Source: an uncultured Polaribacter sp.
GTDB taxonomy: Bacteria > Bacteroidota > Bacteroidia > Flavobacteriales > Flavobacteriaceae
Assembly: GCF_947496195.1 (NCBI RefSeq)
Contig: NZ_CANMBY010000003.1
Span: 186,001 to 250,000, forward strand
Direction of reading: 5' to 3'
Length of the DNA: 64,000 nt
Shown: one piece after another, positions 26,049-36,785 of the stretch
How positions within the stretch are numbered: the stretch's first letter is position 1
How the letters are laid out: every line of letters starts with the position of its first letter
Translations under genes and position numbers: made by a program
Notes under the pieces: generated by a model
Told to the model about the DNA's origin: nothing
The model's database searches: none
What the model saw: only the letters and a program-made list of their open reading frames with translations

Positions 26049-26694
26049 ATAGTTGAATTTGTCTTACAGCTCTGACAAAATTATAGCTTACATTATTCAT
26101 TCTATCTTTTTCTATGGGACCAATATTACCATTTAAAAAGAACACTCCATAAGCATCATTAGGATTATTGTCTAATGTATTTGAAGTCCAATAATAATCA
26201 TCTTCAAAGTCACCTAATTTTAATTTTAAATATAGAATTTCTCTTATTTCTATAACTTCATCTAAATTTGGTAAATACCAGTCTAAAGAATTGTTAATTT
26301 CTAAATTATCGCAATAATTTACAGCATTAGTCCATTGTAAATTTTCTTCTAAATCTTTCTTGGTTGTAATTTTTACAATTTTATCTACAATATTTAACTC
26401 AAAAATATGTCCATCTTTATATATTTTACCATATATACTATCTAATTTTACACCTGAAGAAATAAGCTCAAATGGAGTTATTCCATTGTCTAAAAGTTTT
26501 TGGGTTTGAGTAAAATCTATTTTTTCACAGTTTAAACCGGTAAATCCTTGAGGACACTCACAAGCACAATCTATTAGAGTACCATTATTTTCACAAAAAC
26601 CTATTTGACAAGTTGGATCTTGATCTGTTTGTTGACAAGAAATAAATAAAAGAACAATAAGTAGTTCTGAGATTAAAAAAGCTTTTTTAATCAT
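26047..26694 (-). CDS. Lipoprotein with EGF-like and DUF1566 (Lcl C-terminal) domains
   Basis: 215 residues. Lipobox LLFISC, Cys20. Residues about 29-57 form an EGF-like module with six cysteines (CQIGFCENNGTLIDCACECPQG then GLNCEK; given in parts, C-x4-C...CxCxC...C). Residues about 120-213 match DUF1566: WTNAVNYCDNLEI, WYLPNLDEV, YWTSNTLD and NFVRAVRQ. DUF1566 is found in secreted adhesins such as Lcl. It is surface-located. It lies 62 bases after the anti-sigma factor stop on the same strand, so it may be the last gene of that operon or a target of it. EGF domains are rare in bacteria outside this phylum and a few others. Confidence 0.78.
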   Translation of the reverse strand: MIKKAFLISELLIVLLFISCQQTDQDPTCQIGFCENNGTLIDCACECPQGFTGLNCEKIDFTQTQKLLDNGITPFELISSGVKLDSIYGKIYKDGHIFELNIVDKIVKITTKKDLEENLQWTNAVNYCDNLEINNSLDWYLPNLDEVIEIREILYLKLKLGDFEDDYYWTSNTLDNNPNDAYGVFFLNGNIGPIEKDRMNNVSYNFVRAVRQIQL

Positions 26695-26756
26695 AAAATA
26701 TATTTAAATTATTGTTCAAAAATATGAAAAAGTTTGTAAATATAAATTAAATGGAT

Positions 26757-27539
26757 TTATGAAGAAACTGCTCCTAAAGTATATAATTGTTCTAAAGTTG
26801 GAGATTTGCTACCTCCTGCAGGTTCTAGAGTAATACCAAAAGCTTCAGATTCGTTGGCATTACTAATTGTAAAGATTTTATTAGTATCTGCTGTAAAAGT
26901 ATCTAATGTTCCTAAACTTGTAGGAGTTAAAGGATCTAATTTTAAAGACCAAACTTGATAAACTTTTCCTTTTGGAGGTTCAGGTAATCCTTTTGCATCT
27001 AAGTATATAGAGTTAGTTTTCTTATCCCAATAAACTTTAGCATAAGATGTAGGAGATACTTGCTGACCAGCTAAAGGCACTGAGATGATATCTTTATCTC
27101 TAAATACTTCTATTAATTTTTCTGCTTTAGCAAGATTGTCATAAGAATCATTGATCATTCCTTCAAGTTGAATTCTTTCTTTTACAATTTTATCTTCTAA
27201 AGTATTTTTTTGGTTTATAGTATAAATTAAAGATGTTGCCAAGACTAAAGAAGCAACCCAGCCCATATATTGTGTCCAATTATTTCTAGGTTTATTAATT
27301 GGTATAACTTTTGGCGTTTTAGTTTTTAATTGACTTTTTATGTCTTGAAAAGAGTAGGGGGCATCAGTTTTTGCAGCAGCAGTTAATTGCATTATTGCAT
27401 TTTCTATAGCTTCTACTTCTTTTTTAATTTCTGGATATTTTTGTATAGCCTCAAATACTTCCCGATTTTCTTTTTCAGAAAGAGCTCCTGCAACATAAAG
27501 TTCCAAAATTCCAGTTGCTATGTATTTATTAATATCCAT
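26757..27539 (-). CDS. Anti-sigma factor, RskA-like, single-pass
   Basis: 260 residues. An N-terminal cytoplasmic segment (1-90) begins with ELYVAGALSEKENREVFE, the usual sigma-binding helix of this family, with no zinc HxxxCxxC motif. One transmembrane helix at about 92-108 (GWVASLVLATSLIYTI), a short coiled coil, and a periplasmic RskA domain (AKVYWDKKTNSIYLDAKGLP, GKVYQVWSLKLDPLTPTSLG). It begins 3 bases after the end of the sigma factor gene, so the pair is co-translated. It would hold the ECF sigma factor at the membrane until a periplasmic signal triggers its release or proteolysis. Confidence 0.88.
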   Translation of the reverse strand: MDINKYIATGILELYVAGALSEKENREVFEAIQKYPEIKKEVEAIENAIMQLTAAAKTDAPYSFQDIKSQLKTKTPKVIPINKPRNNWTQYMGWVASLVLATSLIYTINQKNTLEDKIVKERIQLEGMINDSYDNLAKAEKLIEVFRDKDIISVPLAGQQVSPTSYAKVYWDKKTNSIYLDAKGLPEPPKGKVYQVWSLKLDPLTPTSLGTLDTFTADTNKIFTISNANESEAFGITLEPAGGSKSPTLEQLYTLGAVSS

Positions 27540-27542
27540 TTT

Positions 27543-28073
27543 TTATACACCTAACATTAGACGTAAATCGCCTATGCAAGTTCTACTTCTAGTTTTAATT
27601 GTACCTAAAGGCATTTTTAATTCTTCTGAGGCTTCTTTTTGTGTAAATCCTTTAAAATATAATAACTCTATTACAGACTTACAGGTATCCCCAAGTTTAT
27701 TAACAAACTCTTTTAACCCAATTCCGTTAGTTTTAGAATCTAAGTTATCATTGCTTGCTATTATATCTACGAAAAAATCTGAGTTAAGGTTTTGTTTAGA
27801 CTGTTTAAATTTTTTTGATCTAGTGTAATCTATAGCTGCATTTCTTGCTATATTTAGTAACCAAGTAAAAAAACGTCCTTTTTTTGCAGAATAACTTTCT
27901 GCATTGTTCCAAGCTTTTATAAAAACATCTTGAGTAATTTCTTCAACTACGTCATTGTTTTTTACAATATTATTAATAATACCAGCAACACTATCACAAT
28001 ACATATTATATAGTTGCTCATAGGCTTTAACATCCTTTTGTTGAAATTGTAAAATTAAAAGCTCTTGATCCAT
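27543..28073 (-). CDS. ECF-type RNA polymerase sigma factor
   Basis: 176 residues. Sigma-2 region about 10-90 (FQQKDVKAYEQLYNMYCDSV; DVFIKAWNNAESYSAKKGR; TWLLNIARNAAIDYTRSKK) and sigma-4 about 120-172 with a helix-turn-helix (FKGFTQKEASEELKMPLGT). Sigma-3 is absent as in group 4 factors. It starts 42 bases after the caspase gene's stop and is followed by its RskA-like anti-sigma factor. The start codon lies in the loop of a 9-bp hairpin (28060-28089), which may govern its translation. Its promoters are not known from the sequence alone. Confidence 0.92.
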   Translation of the reverse strand: MDQELLILQFQQKDVKAYEQLYNMYCDSVAGIINNIVKNNDVVEEITQDVFIKAWNNAESYSAKKGRFFTWLLNIARNAAIDYTRSKKFKQSKQNLNSDFFVDIIASNDNLDSKTNGIGLKEFVNKLGDTCKSVIELLYFKGFTQKEASEELKMPLGTIKTRSRTCIGDLRLMLGV

Positions 28074-28089
28074 AATTGATTCAAGAGCT
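28060..28089 (-). promoter_or_regulatory. Hairpin exposing the sigma factor start codon in its loop
   Basis: AGCTCTTGA and TCAAGAGCT, 9 bp perfect, flank a 12-base loop that contains the ATG (28071-28073) of the ECF sigma gene. It could act on translation as a structured leader or be a dyad operator. A long T-run after it is missing, so it is not a terminator. Confidence 0.55.
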
Positions 28090-28115
28090 AATTTATATAA
28101 TTAAATCAGGTTATT

Positions 28116-31100
28116 TTAATTTTTTTTGATAAAATAAAAATCACCACCCATGTCTCCAGTTTGACTTATTGGAGCATAAACTGGTTTTGGAGGATTTTCT
28201 CCTGGTGAATTATTAATGATAGGTACCTCTATTTTATGATACAACTCCATTGCAGATAAATAAGGTTGTTTATTTTCTTTAAGCAATCTTAATAAGAATT
28301 TCATAAATATACTTTTATTAGGTACAGTTGTTAAAGTACCACTAGTAATTGCTTTTCTACTTTCTGTATCATGTTTTATTTGTATCGCTTTTGAAGCGTC
28401 TTCATAGGCTCTACTTTTAACTAAGATACTACCACTAAAACAAGCATCAGAAATTAATAAGGTATTTTTAGATTTTATGGTTCTTAAATAGGTAACAATT
28501 TCTGTATTGGAAATAATATTTAATTCATATTCCATTTCTACATCAGAAGGCATCCAATACCCATATTCTAGTTGTTTATCATAATTTCCATGACCAGCAT
28601 AGAAGATTAAAACGTTATCATTTTTAGTTACTTTTTTTCTAAGTAGCACAAAATTCTTCTTTATTTCTGCAGCTGTAGGATTTTTTAAAACAGTAATATT
28701 ATTTTCTGGAAAACTATAAAAATTACTTAAGACATCTGCCAAAGCTTGTGCATCTCTTGTTGGTTCACCTTCTAAATCTGCAACTTTTGGATCATCATAT
28801 TCACTTACACCAATTATTAATGCGTAATATTTACCAAATCCAACATCTAATTTATTATTGTTTGTAGTTATATTTTCGACAATAGTCTCATCTACTTTTG
28901 GTGATTCTCTAATTATCTGAAATTCTTTTGTAGATTTTGCTTCTTTTAAATCTGATGCACTAACTATTAAAGTGTTTTCACCATATTTTAAAGGTACATT
29001 TGCTGTAAAAGTACCATCTGCATTAACATTAGCTTCTACACCATTTACTAACACTTCAAAAATACCATCTGCATCTGTTGCTTTACCACGAACTAAAATT
29101 CTTTTTGTTTTTACAATTTTAAATCCTCTTTGAACTTTTGGTTCTGTAATTACAACAACTGGTGGATTATTAAAGGTTTCAGTTTGATATTTTATATTTA
29201 AATAATCTACTGAAATTGTTCTTTCATAATAAACAGTATACCCTAATTTTTTGCCAAAGAAAGGTTCAAAAGGAGTTTCATTTATGTATTGGTTGTTTAT
29301 GTAAAAACGTAAAACATCACCAGATTTCACTAATTTAATTACATTATAACTGTTAGAACCTGTTTTAATTGCACTCGAAAATGTAGATTCTATAATTTCT
29401 TTATACTTATCATTTTCAAATTTTCTATACTTATAACTTCCATTACCTGATAGTAAAAACGAATACTCATTAGAAGAGTTTTTACGTCCAAATGTTAAAC
29501 CATAATAACCAGAAGCCATATCTGTATGAGAAATAGATGTTTCTAATATAAAATCTTTAGACGTGTCTATATCTACATCTCTACTAATAAAAATTCCACC
29601 TTTCTTTTTTCTTTTGATTTTTAGTTTTCCATTATCCATTTTAACTGAATAATTATCTGCATCTTCTAAAAACCATTTGCTTGTATTAGAGCTAAAATTA
29701 TCTAATAGTGGTAATTTTAAATCTGTGTTTTTTGTAATGGTATTAATTTTTGAACCATTGTATTTTACTCTTATATAATCAATAGCAATTTCTTGATCAT
29801 TAAATAAAACAAAACCTAAATCATTTCCAAAAAATTCTTCAAATTCTGTTTGATGTACAAAACTACCATTCACATAAAATTTATAATAGTTATTTTCTTT
29901 TTTAACTTTAAGTGTATTGGATTTTGAATTTCCAGTATTTACAGTACTAGTTTTTGTCCATTTCTGTATGATTTGTTCTTTATCATCAACTTCTCTAGCT
30001 ATTTTGTAATAGCCACCTGAAGAAATATAAAATCTAAAATCACTTGTTCCTTTTTTTCCAAACATTAAACCATATGCATAATTAGTTACACCACTGATTT
30101 TATCAATTTTTGTTTCAATTTCGAAATCTCTTGAAGTATCTATATAAGTGTCTCTATAAGTAGACCAGCCTTTTTCTTTTCTTTTATGATTTAAATAATA
30201 TTTACCATTAGTAACTTTAAATTCTGCTTTGTCATCGTTCTTTAGAGGCCAATTTTTAGAATTACTAGTAAATTGATCACTAAAATAGAAACTTGAGTTA
30301 TCGTAATTATAGTTACTTATATTATCTACTAGATTATTATAATTGTTAGTGTCTTCTTTCTTCTTGTCTAAATAGCCAACACTTATGTAGGCTACAGAAA
30401 TTTCTTGTCTATCATAAATGATATAACCAAAACGATTTCCATAAAACTCTGGACTATAATCTGTATATACTTTAGTGTTGTTTATATAATATTCTAATTT
30501 ACTACCAATTTTAACAACTTTTAATACATTGTAAGCTCCATTTCCTTTTCTAATAGCGCTAGAAGAGGCCCAGTTTTTTAAGAAATTATCTTTACCATTT
30601 TTAATATTATTAATAGAATAAGATCCATTACCATTAACAAAAAATAAATTCTGATTGTTGCTGTCTAAACGTCCGAAAACAATACCATAACCATTATTTA
30701 AAATACCACTTTCTTTTTTTATATCTGCTAGTATTTTAAAATCTCTAGATGTGTCAATATATTTATCTTTAGTTACAGACCAACCACCTTTAGCTCTTTT
30801 ATGATTTATATAGTAATTACCATTTCTAACATCTAAATTTATATTTTCGTTTTTGGTGGTAGACCAATCATTTTTATTATCTGTATACCCATCAAATAAT
30901 ATAGTTTCTTTTGTTAAATGTTTATTATTGGTAACTGTTGTATTTGTTGTAGAAGTACTATCTTCATACATCATACTTAAGTACCCTACATGTATTTTTT
31001 GTTTATCATACAAAGTAAAACCAACGCTACTTCCATATAGTGTAATTTTATAGCTAGTATGCACTAAAGTACTGTTAATGTAAAACTTGTAAGCACTACC

Positions 31101-32147
31101 ATCTTTCTGAATTTTCAAGTAATTGTATACGCCATTTCCTGTTTTTATAACGCTCGATTTTGTCCATTCTTTTATATAGGTTCTTGTTCCATTATTATAT
31201 TGAACAATTTTGTAAGAACCATCACCAGAAACTAAAAAATGATTTTGGTTATTATTATCTTTTTTACCAAATGTAACTCCATAACCATTATTCTGAATTC
31301 CAGAAACTTTCTTTATCTGTGCAGTAATTCTAAATTTTCTTGAAGAATTTATGTATTTTGAAATGGTACTAGACCAGCCACCACTTTCTCTTTTATGATC
31401 TAAAATGTAATCTCCATTTTCTATAGCTAAACGTACATTATTGCTGTTTGATTCTGACCATCCATTGTTATTATTATTAAAACCTTCAAATAAAATAGTC
31501 TTATTAGCTGTATTTGTTGTATTAATTGTAGAAGAGGCTTGTTTTACTCTAAAATAATCAATAGCAACCTTTTGGTTTCTATAAAGTCTAAAGCCCATTT
31601 TTGAACCTTTAAACTTTTTAAAATCCATACCATATACATAAGAATTATTTATATAGTAAGTGATTCTATTCCCTTTCTTTTTAATGTTTAACTTATTTGT
31701 ACCATAGTTTCCTTTTTTTACAAAAGAAGAACTTGTCCAACTTTTAATATTGCTATATTTTCCAGAAATAGATTCAGCTACTCTATAATAACCAGTAGAG
31801 GTAATGCCAAACTCTGTATAATTCTTACTGTCTTTGTAGTCAAATAAAAAAGACATTCCAAAATCTTGTTCTCCAGAAATTTTTAATATAGAAGTTTCGA
31901 TTTCAAAATCTTTTGTCATATCTATATTAAAAGTTCTTGTTGTAAATTCTCTAAACCCTTCCTTTTTCTTGTGTTCAAAATAATATTTACCACTTGATAC
32001 ATAAAGTTCTCTTATTTCATTATTGTCTTTAGTCCAAGTTCCTTGACTGTTAAACTCTTCTTGATAAACATAATTTCCTCCACTTTGAGAAAAGAGGGAA
32101 GTGCTAATAAAAAGAAGAGTTAATAATATGTTTTTTGTTATTTTCAT
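28116..32147 (-). CDS. Secreted caspase-like peptidase (C14) with five LamG-like repeats
   Basis: 1343 residues. Signal peptide 1-21. Five tandem repeats of about 180 residues (roughly 26-200, 215-395, 410-595, 620-795, 805-985) each open with a FDGY/FEGF...W stretch, include GxYxINHKR, IDTSRDFKI, YGIVFGR and KLEYYINNTKVY, and look like a concanavalin/LamG-like sugar- or surface-binding fold. An Ig-like module follows (990-1075). The caspase domain (about 1100-1340) has the dyad His1186 in YAGHGN and Cys1236 in SDACFSG. The end (MGGDFYFIKKN) has no T9SS tail that I recognise. It follows the papain-like gene by 8 bases and precedes the sigma factor. Confidence 0.9.
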   Translation of the reverse strand: MKITKNILLTLLFISTSLFSQSGGNYVYQEEFNSQGTWTKDNNEIRELYVSSGKYYFEHKKKEGFREFTTRTFNIDMTKDFEIETSILKISGEQDFGMSFLFDYKDSKNYTEFGITSTGYYRVAESISGKYSNIKSWTSSSFVKKGNYGTNKLNIKKKGNRITYYINNSYVYGMDFKKFKGSKMGFRLYRNQKVAIDYFRVKQASSTINTTNTANKTILFEGFNNNNNGWSESNSNNVRLAIENGDYILDHKRESGGWSSTISKYINSSRKFRITAQIKKVSGIQNNGYGVTFGKKDNNNQNHFLVSGDGSYKIVQYNNGTRTYIKEWTKSSVIKTGNGVYNYLKIQKDGSAYKFYINSTLVHTSYKITLYGSSVGFTLYDKQKIHVGYLSMMYEDSTSTTNTTVTNNKHLTKETILFDGYTDNKNDWSTTKNENINLDVRNGNYYINHKRAKGGWSVTKDKYIDTSRDFKILADIKKESGILNNGYGIVFGRLDSNNQNLFFVNGNGSYSINNIKNGKDNFLKNWASSSAIRKGNGAYNVLKVVKIGSKLEYYINNTKVYTDYSPEFYGNRFGYIIYDRQEISVAYISVGYLDKKKEDTNNYNNLVDNISNYNYDNSSFYFSDQFTSNSKNWPLKNDDKAEFKVTNGKYYLNHKRKEKGWSTYRDTYIDTSRDFEIETKIDKISGVTNYAYGLMFGKKGTSDFRFYISSGGYYKIAREVDDKEQIIQKWTKTSTVNTGNSKSNTLKVKKENNYYKFYVNGSFVHQTEFEEFFGNDLGFVLFNDQEIAIDYIRVKYNGSKINTITKNTDLKLPLLDNFSSNTSKWFLEDADNYSVKMDNGKLKIKRKKKGGIFISRDVDIDTSKDFILETSISHTDMASGYYGLTFGRKNSSNEYSFLLSGNGSYKYRKFENDKYKEIIESTFSSAIKTGSNSYNVIKLVKSGDVLRFYINNQYINETPFEPFFGKKLGYTVYYERTISVDYLNIKYQTETFNNPPVVVITEPKVQRGFKIVKTKRILVRGKATDADGIFEVLVNGVEANVNADGTFTANVPLKYGENTLIVSASDLKEAKSTKEFQIIRESPKVDETIVENITTNNNKLDVGFGKYYALIIGVSEYDDPKVADLEGEPTRDAQALADVLSNFYSFPENNITVLKNPTAAEIKKNFVLLRKKVTKNDNVLIFYAGHGNYDKQLEYGYWMPSDVEMEYELNIISNTEIVTYLRTIKSKNTLLISDACFSGSILVKSRAYEDASKAIQIKHDTESRKAITSGTLTTVPNKSIFMKFLLRLLKENKQPYLSAMELYHKIEVPIINNSPGENPPKPVYAPISQTGDMGGDFYFIKKN

Positions 32148-32155
32148 AATAATTT

Positions 32156-33634
<1,479 letters not shown>

Positions 33635-33658
33635 TTTTATAGTTTTAAGGTTGGTTGA

Positions 33659-33666
33659 CAAATTTA
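33659..33666 (-). promoter_or_regulatory. Candidate -7 promoter box for the papain-caspase operon
   Basis: The minus strand reads TAAATTTG, an exact TAnnTTTG match, 24 bases from the start codon of the papain-like gene and just after the terminator of the preceding operon. No strong -33 box was seen at the expected place, where an A-run lies. Confidence 0.5.
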
Positions 33667-33680
33667 TGTACTAATATAAT

Positions 33681-33707
33681 AAAAAAAAATACGTCATTTG
33701 ACGTATT
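33681..33707 (-). terminator. Rho-independent terminator after the DUF3857 gene
   Basis: AATACGTCA/TGACGTATT (33688-33696 and 33699-33707) followed on the minus strand by a run of nine T. It separates the DUF3857 operon from the papain-caspase operon. Confidence 0.85.
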
Positions 33708-33726
33708 AAAAATGCTGAAAGATTTA

Positions 33727-35679
33727 TTAGATTTTTTCTAATATAATTGAAGATTTTTGATATTCAATAATTCTATTGTAAAATTCTTTTATCGAATTAT
33801 ATTCTGATGGATTAAAAATAGTTTTCTTTAAATTAATTCTAAAATAAATATTTATGTAATTGTTACTAACTTTTGAATTTACAATAAATCGAGCAGCATT
33901 ATTAGGTAAAGAAAAAATTGTATTTTTAGGCAATTGTGTAACTTTATAATTATTAGGAATTTTTATGTTTACAAAAAAATTATCTTTTTGAGAATACCCA
34001 AAATTTACAGGATAATCTCTATTTTTTAATTTGAATGGGTTTTTCACATAACGATTATAAAGAAAAGGGTTTAGTCTAATTTTTTCTTTTAGCCCATCTT
34101 CATTATTTACAAAGATTTTAAAGTTTTCTACTAAGATTTTTTCATTATCAAATTCATTAGTAATCACTAAGCTATCAACTTCTGTATTTGGATATTTATT
34201 TTCAAAATCTTCTATGTAATTTTTTTTAGTTGTGTTTTGAATTTTTTCTCTTTGTTTATAAGCATTATAACCAAATCTAGAAACATTTAAAGTTCCATTA
34301 AAGTCCCCATTTTCATCTATTACTAATTTTAGTCTAGTATTTTCAGAACTTTTATTTTTTGGTTTTAAAGAAATCCAATTACTGTCTTCTTTAAAGTTAA
34401 CTTCTCTTGCTCTACCATTTAGACATCTAAATGGTATTTCACCAAAAGGTAAATATTTGCTAGTAGCATCTAAGAAAAAGATATTTTCATTAATCTTTAG
34501 CTTAACTATAACATAATTAAAATCAAAAATTACAGGATATAAGTCAGTTGGTATCCCATTGTTTCTAGTGGATAAAATAACTAAATTAACGTCTAAATCT
34601 GCTGCATTTAAACTATTAAATAAAGACAAGTTTATTTCTCCAGCACTACCTGTTTTGGTGTTAAAAGCATCTTTTACTTTTTCGTCTTCGCTACTCCAAT
34701 ATCTATTGTTCCATGTATAATGATTTTGAATAAATTTATAAATAGCTTTAGCTTTTTTTATATTATTTTCTTCTTTTAATATTTCTACAGGAATTCTTTT
34801 TCTAAAAAAACTTTTTTTTGAAGTTTGATTATTAAAGAAAATACTTTTCAGTTTTTTATCAGCTTCTCTCCAAGTTGTTGTATATTTTTCGATAGTGCCT
34901 CTTGGACTAGTGTAAGTTTTTAAGTCGAAAATTAACCTAGAAATATAATTCTTTTTACTAAGCATAAAATCCTCTTCTTCAAAAGCAGGTATATCTTTCA
35001 TACTAAATTTGTATTTAACGCATTGTCCTTCACCTAAACCATCAATATAAATACAATTTTTATCTAAAGAAACATCATTTTCATCTAATTCTAAAACACC
35101 AACTTTTCTAATGTTATACTTATAGTTTCCTAAAATTGATGCATTAAAGCTACTTTTTATTTTTGGAATATCAGATTGAAAATACCAATCATTTATAGAT
35201 AAATATGGAGAGATAATACTGTAAGAATATTCTATTACACTACCTATTTTAATATTAGGCATTGTAAATTTTACTGTTCTCCATTTATTAGATTTTTCAA
35301 CTTTATATACTTTATCTTCAGATAACTTAGTTTTTTCAATTAAGCCATTTTCAGTTAAATTATATGTTATCGCTTTTAAATCTAAAAACTGTTTTTTATC
35401 ATATAAATTTATTGATATAGTTGAATAATCGAATGCGCTTTTATCCAAAATTTTTATTCTAAAATAATAATCTGTTCTAGTTTTGTAATTAAAATTTGCA
35501 TCTAAATACATATTAGCATGTTCAAATAAAACAACTGCAGAAGCAGTTGAGTCTTTTTCATAAATAGACATTTTTAATTCATCTATAGAAGTTTTTCCTA
35601 TGGTAGTAGAAATTTTTTTTTGAGAAAATAAATTTAATGTTATAGATGTAAGAATGAGGAGGAGTAATATTTTTTTCAT
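33727..35679 (-). CDS. DUF3857 and inactive transglutaminase-like protein
   Basis: 650 residues. Signal peptide 1-20 (LNLFSQ). DUF3857 occupies about 50-240 (YYFRIKILDKSAFDYSTISI, GSVIEYSYSIISPYLS). A transglutaminase-like fold lies at about 315-425 (AKAIYKFIQNHYTWN; then TGSAGEINLSLFNSLNAADL; FLDATSKY). The position of the catalytic Cys is Ala-Gly (SAGEIN) and that of the His appears as Asn in FNYVIVKL, while the Asp is kept, so it is probably not catalytic. A beta-sandwich C-terminus follows. Secreted, perhaps a peptide or polysaccharide-binding protein. Its start codon overlaps the exonuclease stop (TAATG). Confidence 0.8.
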   Translation of the reverse strand: MKKILLLLILTSITLNLFSQKKISTTIGKTSIDELKMSIYEKDSTASAVVLFEHANMYLDANFNYKTRTDYYFRIKILDKSAFDYSTISINLYDKKQFLDLKAITYNLTENGLIEKTKLSEDKVYKVEKSNKWRTVKFTMPNIKIGSVIEYSYSIISPYLSINDWYFQSDIPKIKSSFNASILGNYKYNIRKVGVLELDENDVSLDKNCIYIDGLGEGQCVKYKFSMKDIPAFEEEDFMLSKKNYISRLIFDLKTYTSPRGTIEKYTTTWREADKKLKSIFFNNQTSKKSFFRKRIPVEILKEENNIKKAKAIYKFIQNHYTWNNRYWSSEDEKVKDAFNTKTGSAGEINLSLFNSLNAADLDVNLVILSTRNNGIPTDLYPVIFDFNYVIVKLKINENIFFLDATSKYLPFGEIPFRCLNGRAREVNFKEDSNWISLKPKNKSSENTRLKLVIDENGDFNGTLNVSRFGYNAYKQREKIQNTTKKNYIEDFENKYPNTEVDSLVITNEFDNEKILVENFKIFVNNEDGLKEKIRLNPFLYNRYVKNPFKLKNRDYPVNFGYSQKDNFFVNIKIPNNYKVTQLPKNTIFSLPNNAARFIVNSKVSNNYINIYFRINLKKTIFNPSEYNSIKEFYNRIIEYQKSSIILEKI

Positions 35680-36758
35680 TAAAATCTAATAATTTTTTCT
35701 ACTTTATTTTTTCTTAAATAATTTTTGATAATTGTTTTTGCAATTTCTTTATCAGAAAAAGGAGTAATTATTTTTTTTAGTATTGGTAAATTGTTTTCTT
35801 GATAAGCTAAATTGGTATAACCATATCCAAAAACATCATTATTTTCTATTAATATAATAGAGTGTTCTTCAACTTCTCTTCCTTTGTCAACAATTAAAAA
35901 ATCATCGCTTTTAAAAGGTTCTAAATTATATTTAAACTTCTTCTTAAAATTAAATTTAGGAGATAATTTATCTAATTCTAAATAATATCTTAATCTTGTA
36001 AATAGCTCATTACCAGTTTTATCGTAAGAAATTGAATTTGCTCTTTCTTGAATTTTAGAAGCTCTTTTTGTAATTTTTAAAAATAAGGTATTGATTTCGT
36101 GTTTAATATTTTTTCCTCTACCAATATAAATTACTTTACCATTAATATCTTGAACATAAAAAACTCCAGAAACTGTTGGAATAGAATCTACAAGATTTAA
36201 TAGTTTTTCTTTTTCTAATCTTCTATCAAAGTATTTTATAGAATTTTGTATGATGTCTTTATTAATATCTTTTTCTAAAAGAAGCTTAAATAGTTTTACT
36301 GTAGCAATAGCATCTCCTGTAGCTCTATGTCTGTCTGCTATAGGTATTCCTAAAGAACGAGTTAATTTACCTAAACTATAAGAAGGTTGATCTGGAATTA
36401 ACTGTTGACTTAACTCTACTGTACATAAAGTATTTCTTTCGAAATCGAAACCTAATCTTTGAAATTCGGTTCTAAGAATTCTGTAATCAAATGCTGAATT
36501 ATGAGCTACCAAAATACAGTCTTTGGTAATTTCTACAATTCGTTTGGCAACTTCATAAAATTTAGGTGCATTTCGCAACATTTTATTATTGATGCCTGTC
36601 AATTTTACAACAAATTCTTGAATGGGTCTTTCAGGATTTACAAGAGATATAAATTGGTCAACAATTTCATGACCATCAAACTTATAAATAGCAATTTCTG
36701 TAACTCCTTCTTCGTTAAACTTACCTCCAGTAGTTTCTATATCTAAAACAGCGTACAA
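35679..36758 (-). CDS. DnaQ-like 3'-5' exonuclease fused to a degenerate GIY-YIG domain
   Basis: 359 residues. Residues 1-175 are a DEDDh exonuclease: D6/E8 in YAVLDIETTGG, an HNSAFDYRIL block (Asp), and HRATGDA (His and Asp). Residues about 195-280 are a UvrC-type GIY-YIG domain: GVFYVQDINGKVIYIGRGK then NIKHEINTLF. Beside E. coli UvrC the catalytic Arg position (KKR in UvrC, KHE here) is Glu and the metal-binding Glu position also looks changed, so the nuclease half may be inactive. A C-terminal part of about 80 residues follows. The fusion resembles the epsilon/Cho-like proteins of other bacteria. Overlaps the next gene by one base. Confidence 0.85.
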   Translation of the reverse strand: MYAVLDIETTGGKFNEEGVTEIAIYKFDGHEIVDQFISLVNPERPIQEFVVKLTGINNKMLRNAPKFYEVAKRIVEITKDCILVAHNSAFDYRILRTEFQRLGFDFERNTLCTVELSQQLIPDQPSYSLGKLTRSLGIPIADRHRATGDAIATVKLFKLLLEKDINKDIIQNSIKYFDRRLEKEKLLNLVDSIPTVSGVFYVQDINGKVIYIGRGKNIKHEINTLFLKITKRASKIQERANSISYDKTGNELFTRLRYYLELDKLSPKFNFKKKFKYNLEPFKSDDFLIVDKGREVEEHSIILIENNDVFGYGYTNLAYQENNLPILKKIITPFSDKEIAKTIIKNYLRKNKVEKIIRF

Positions 36759-36785
36759 TTTCTTTTTCTAATTTTGATAAAACTA

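Noticed and set aside
28116..32147. CRISPR-like array in the repetitive region
   Set aside because: The repeats are about 540-bp protein-coding units in one reading frame, divergent in DNA, without spacers. They code for the five LamG-like domains.
35679..36758. Homing endonuclease or mobile element because of the GIY-YIG domain
   Set aside because: The domain is of the UvrC type fused to an exonuclease, it lies within a co-oriented operon, and its catalytic residues look lost. No intron or intein borders are visible.
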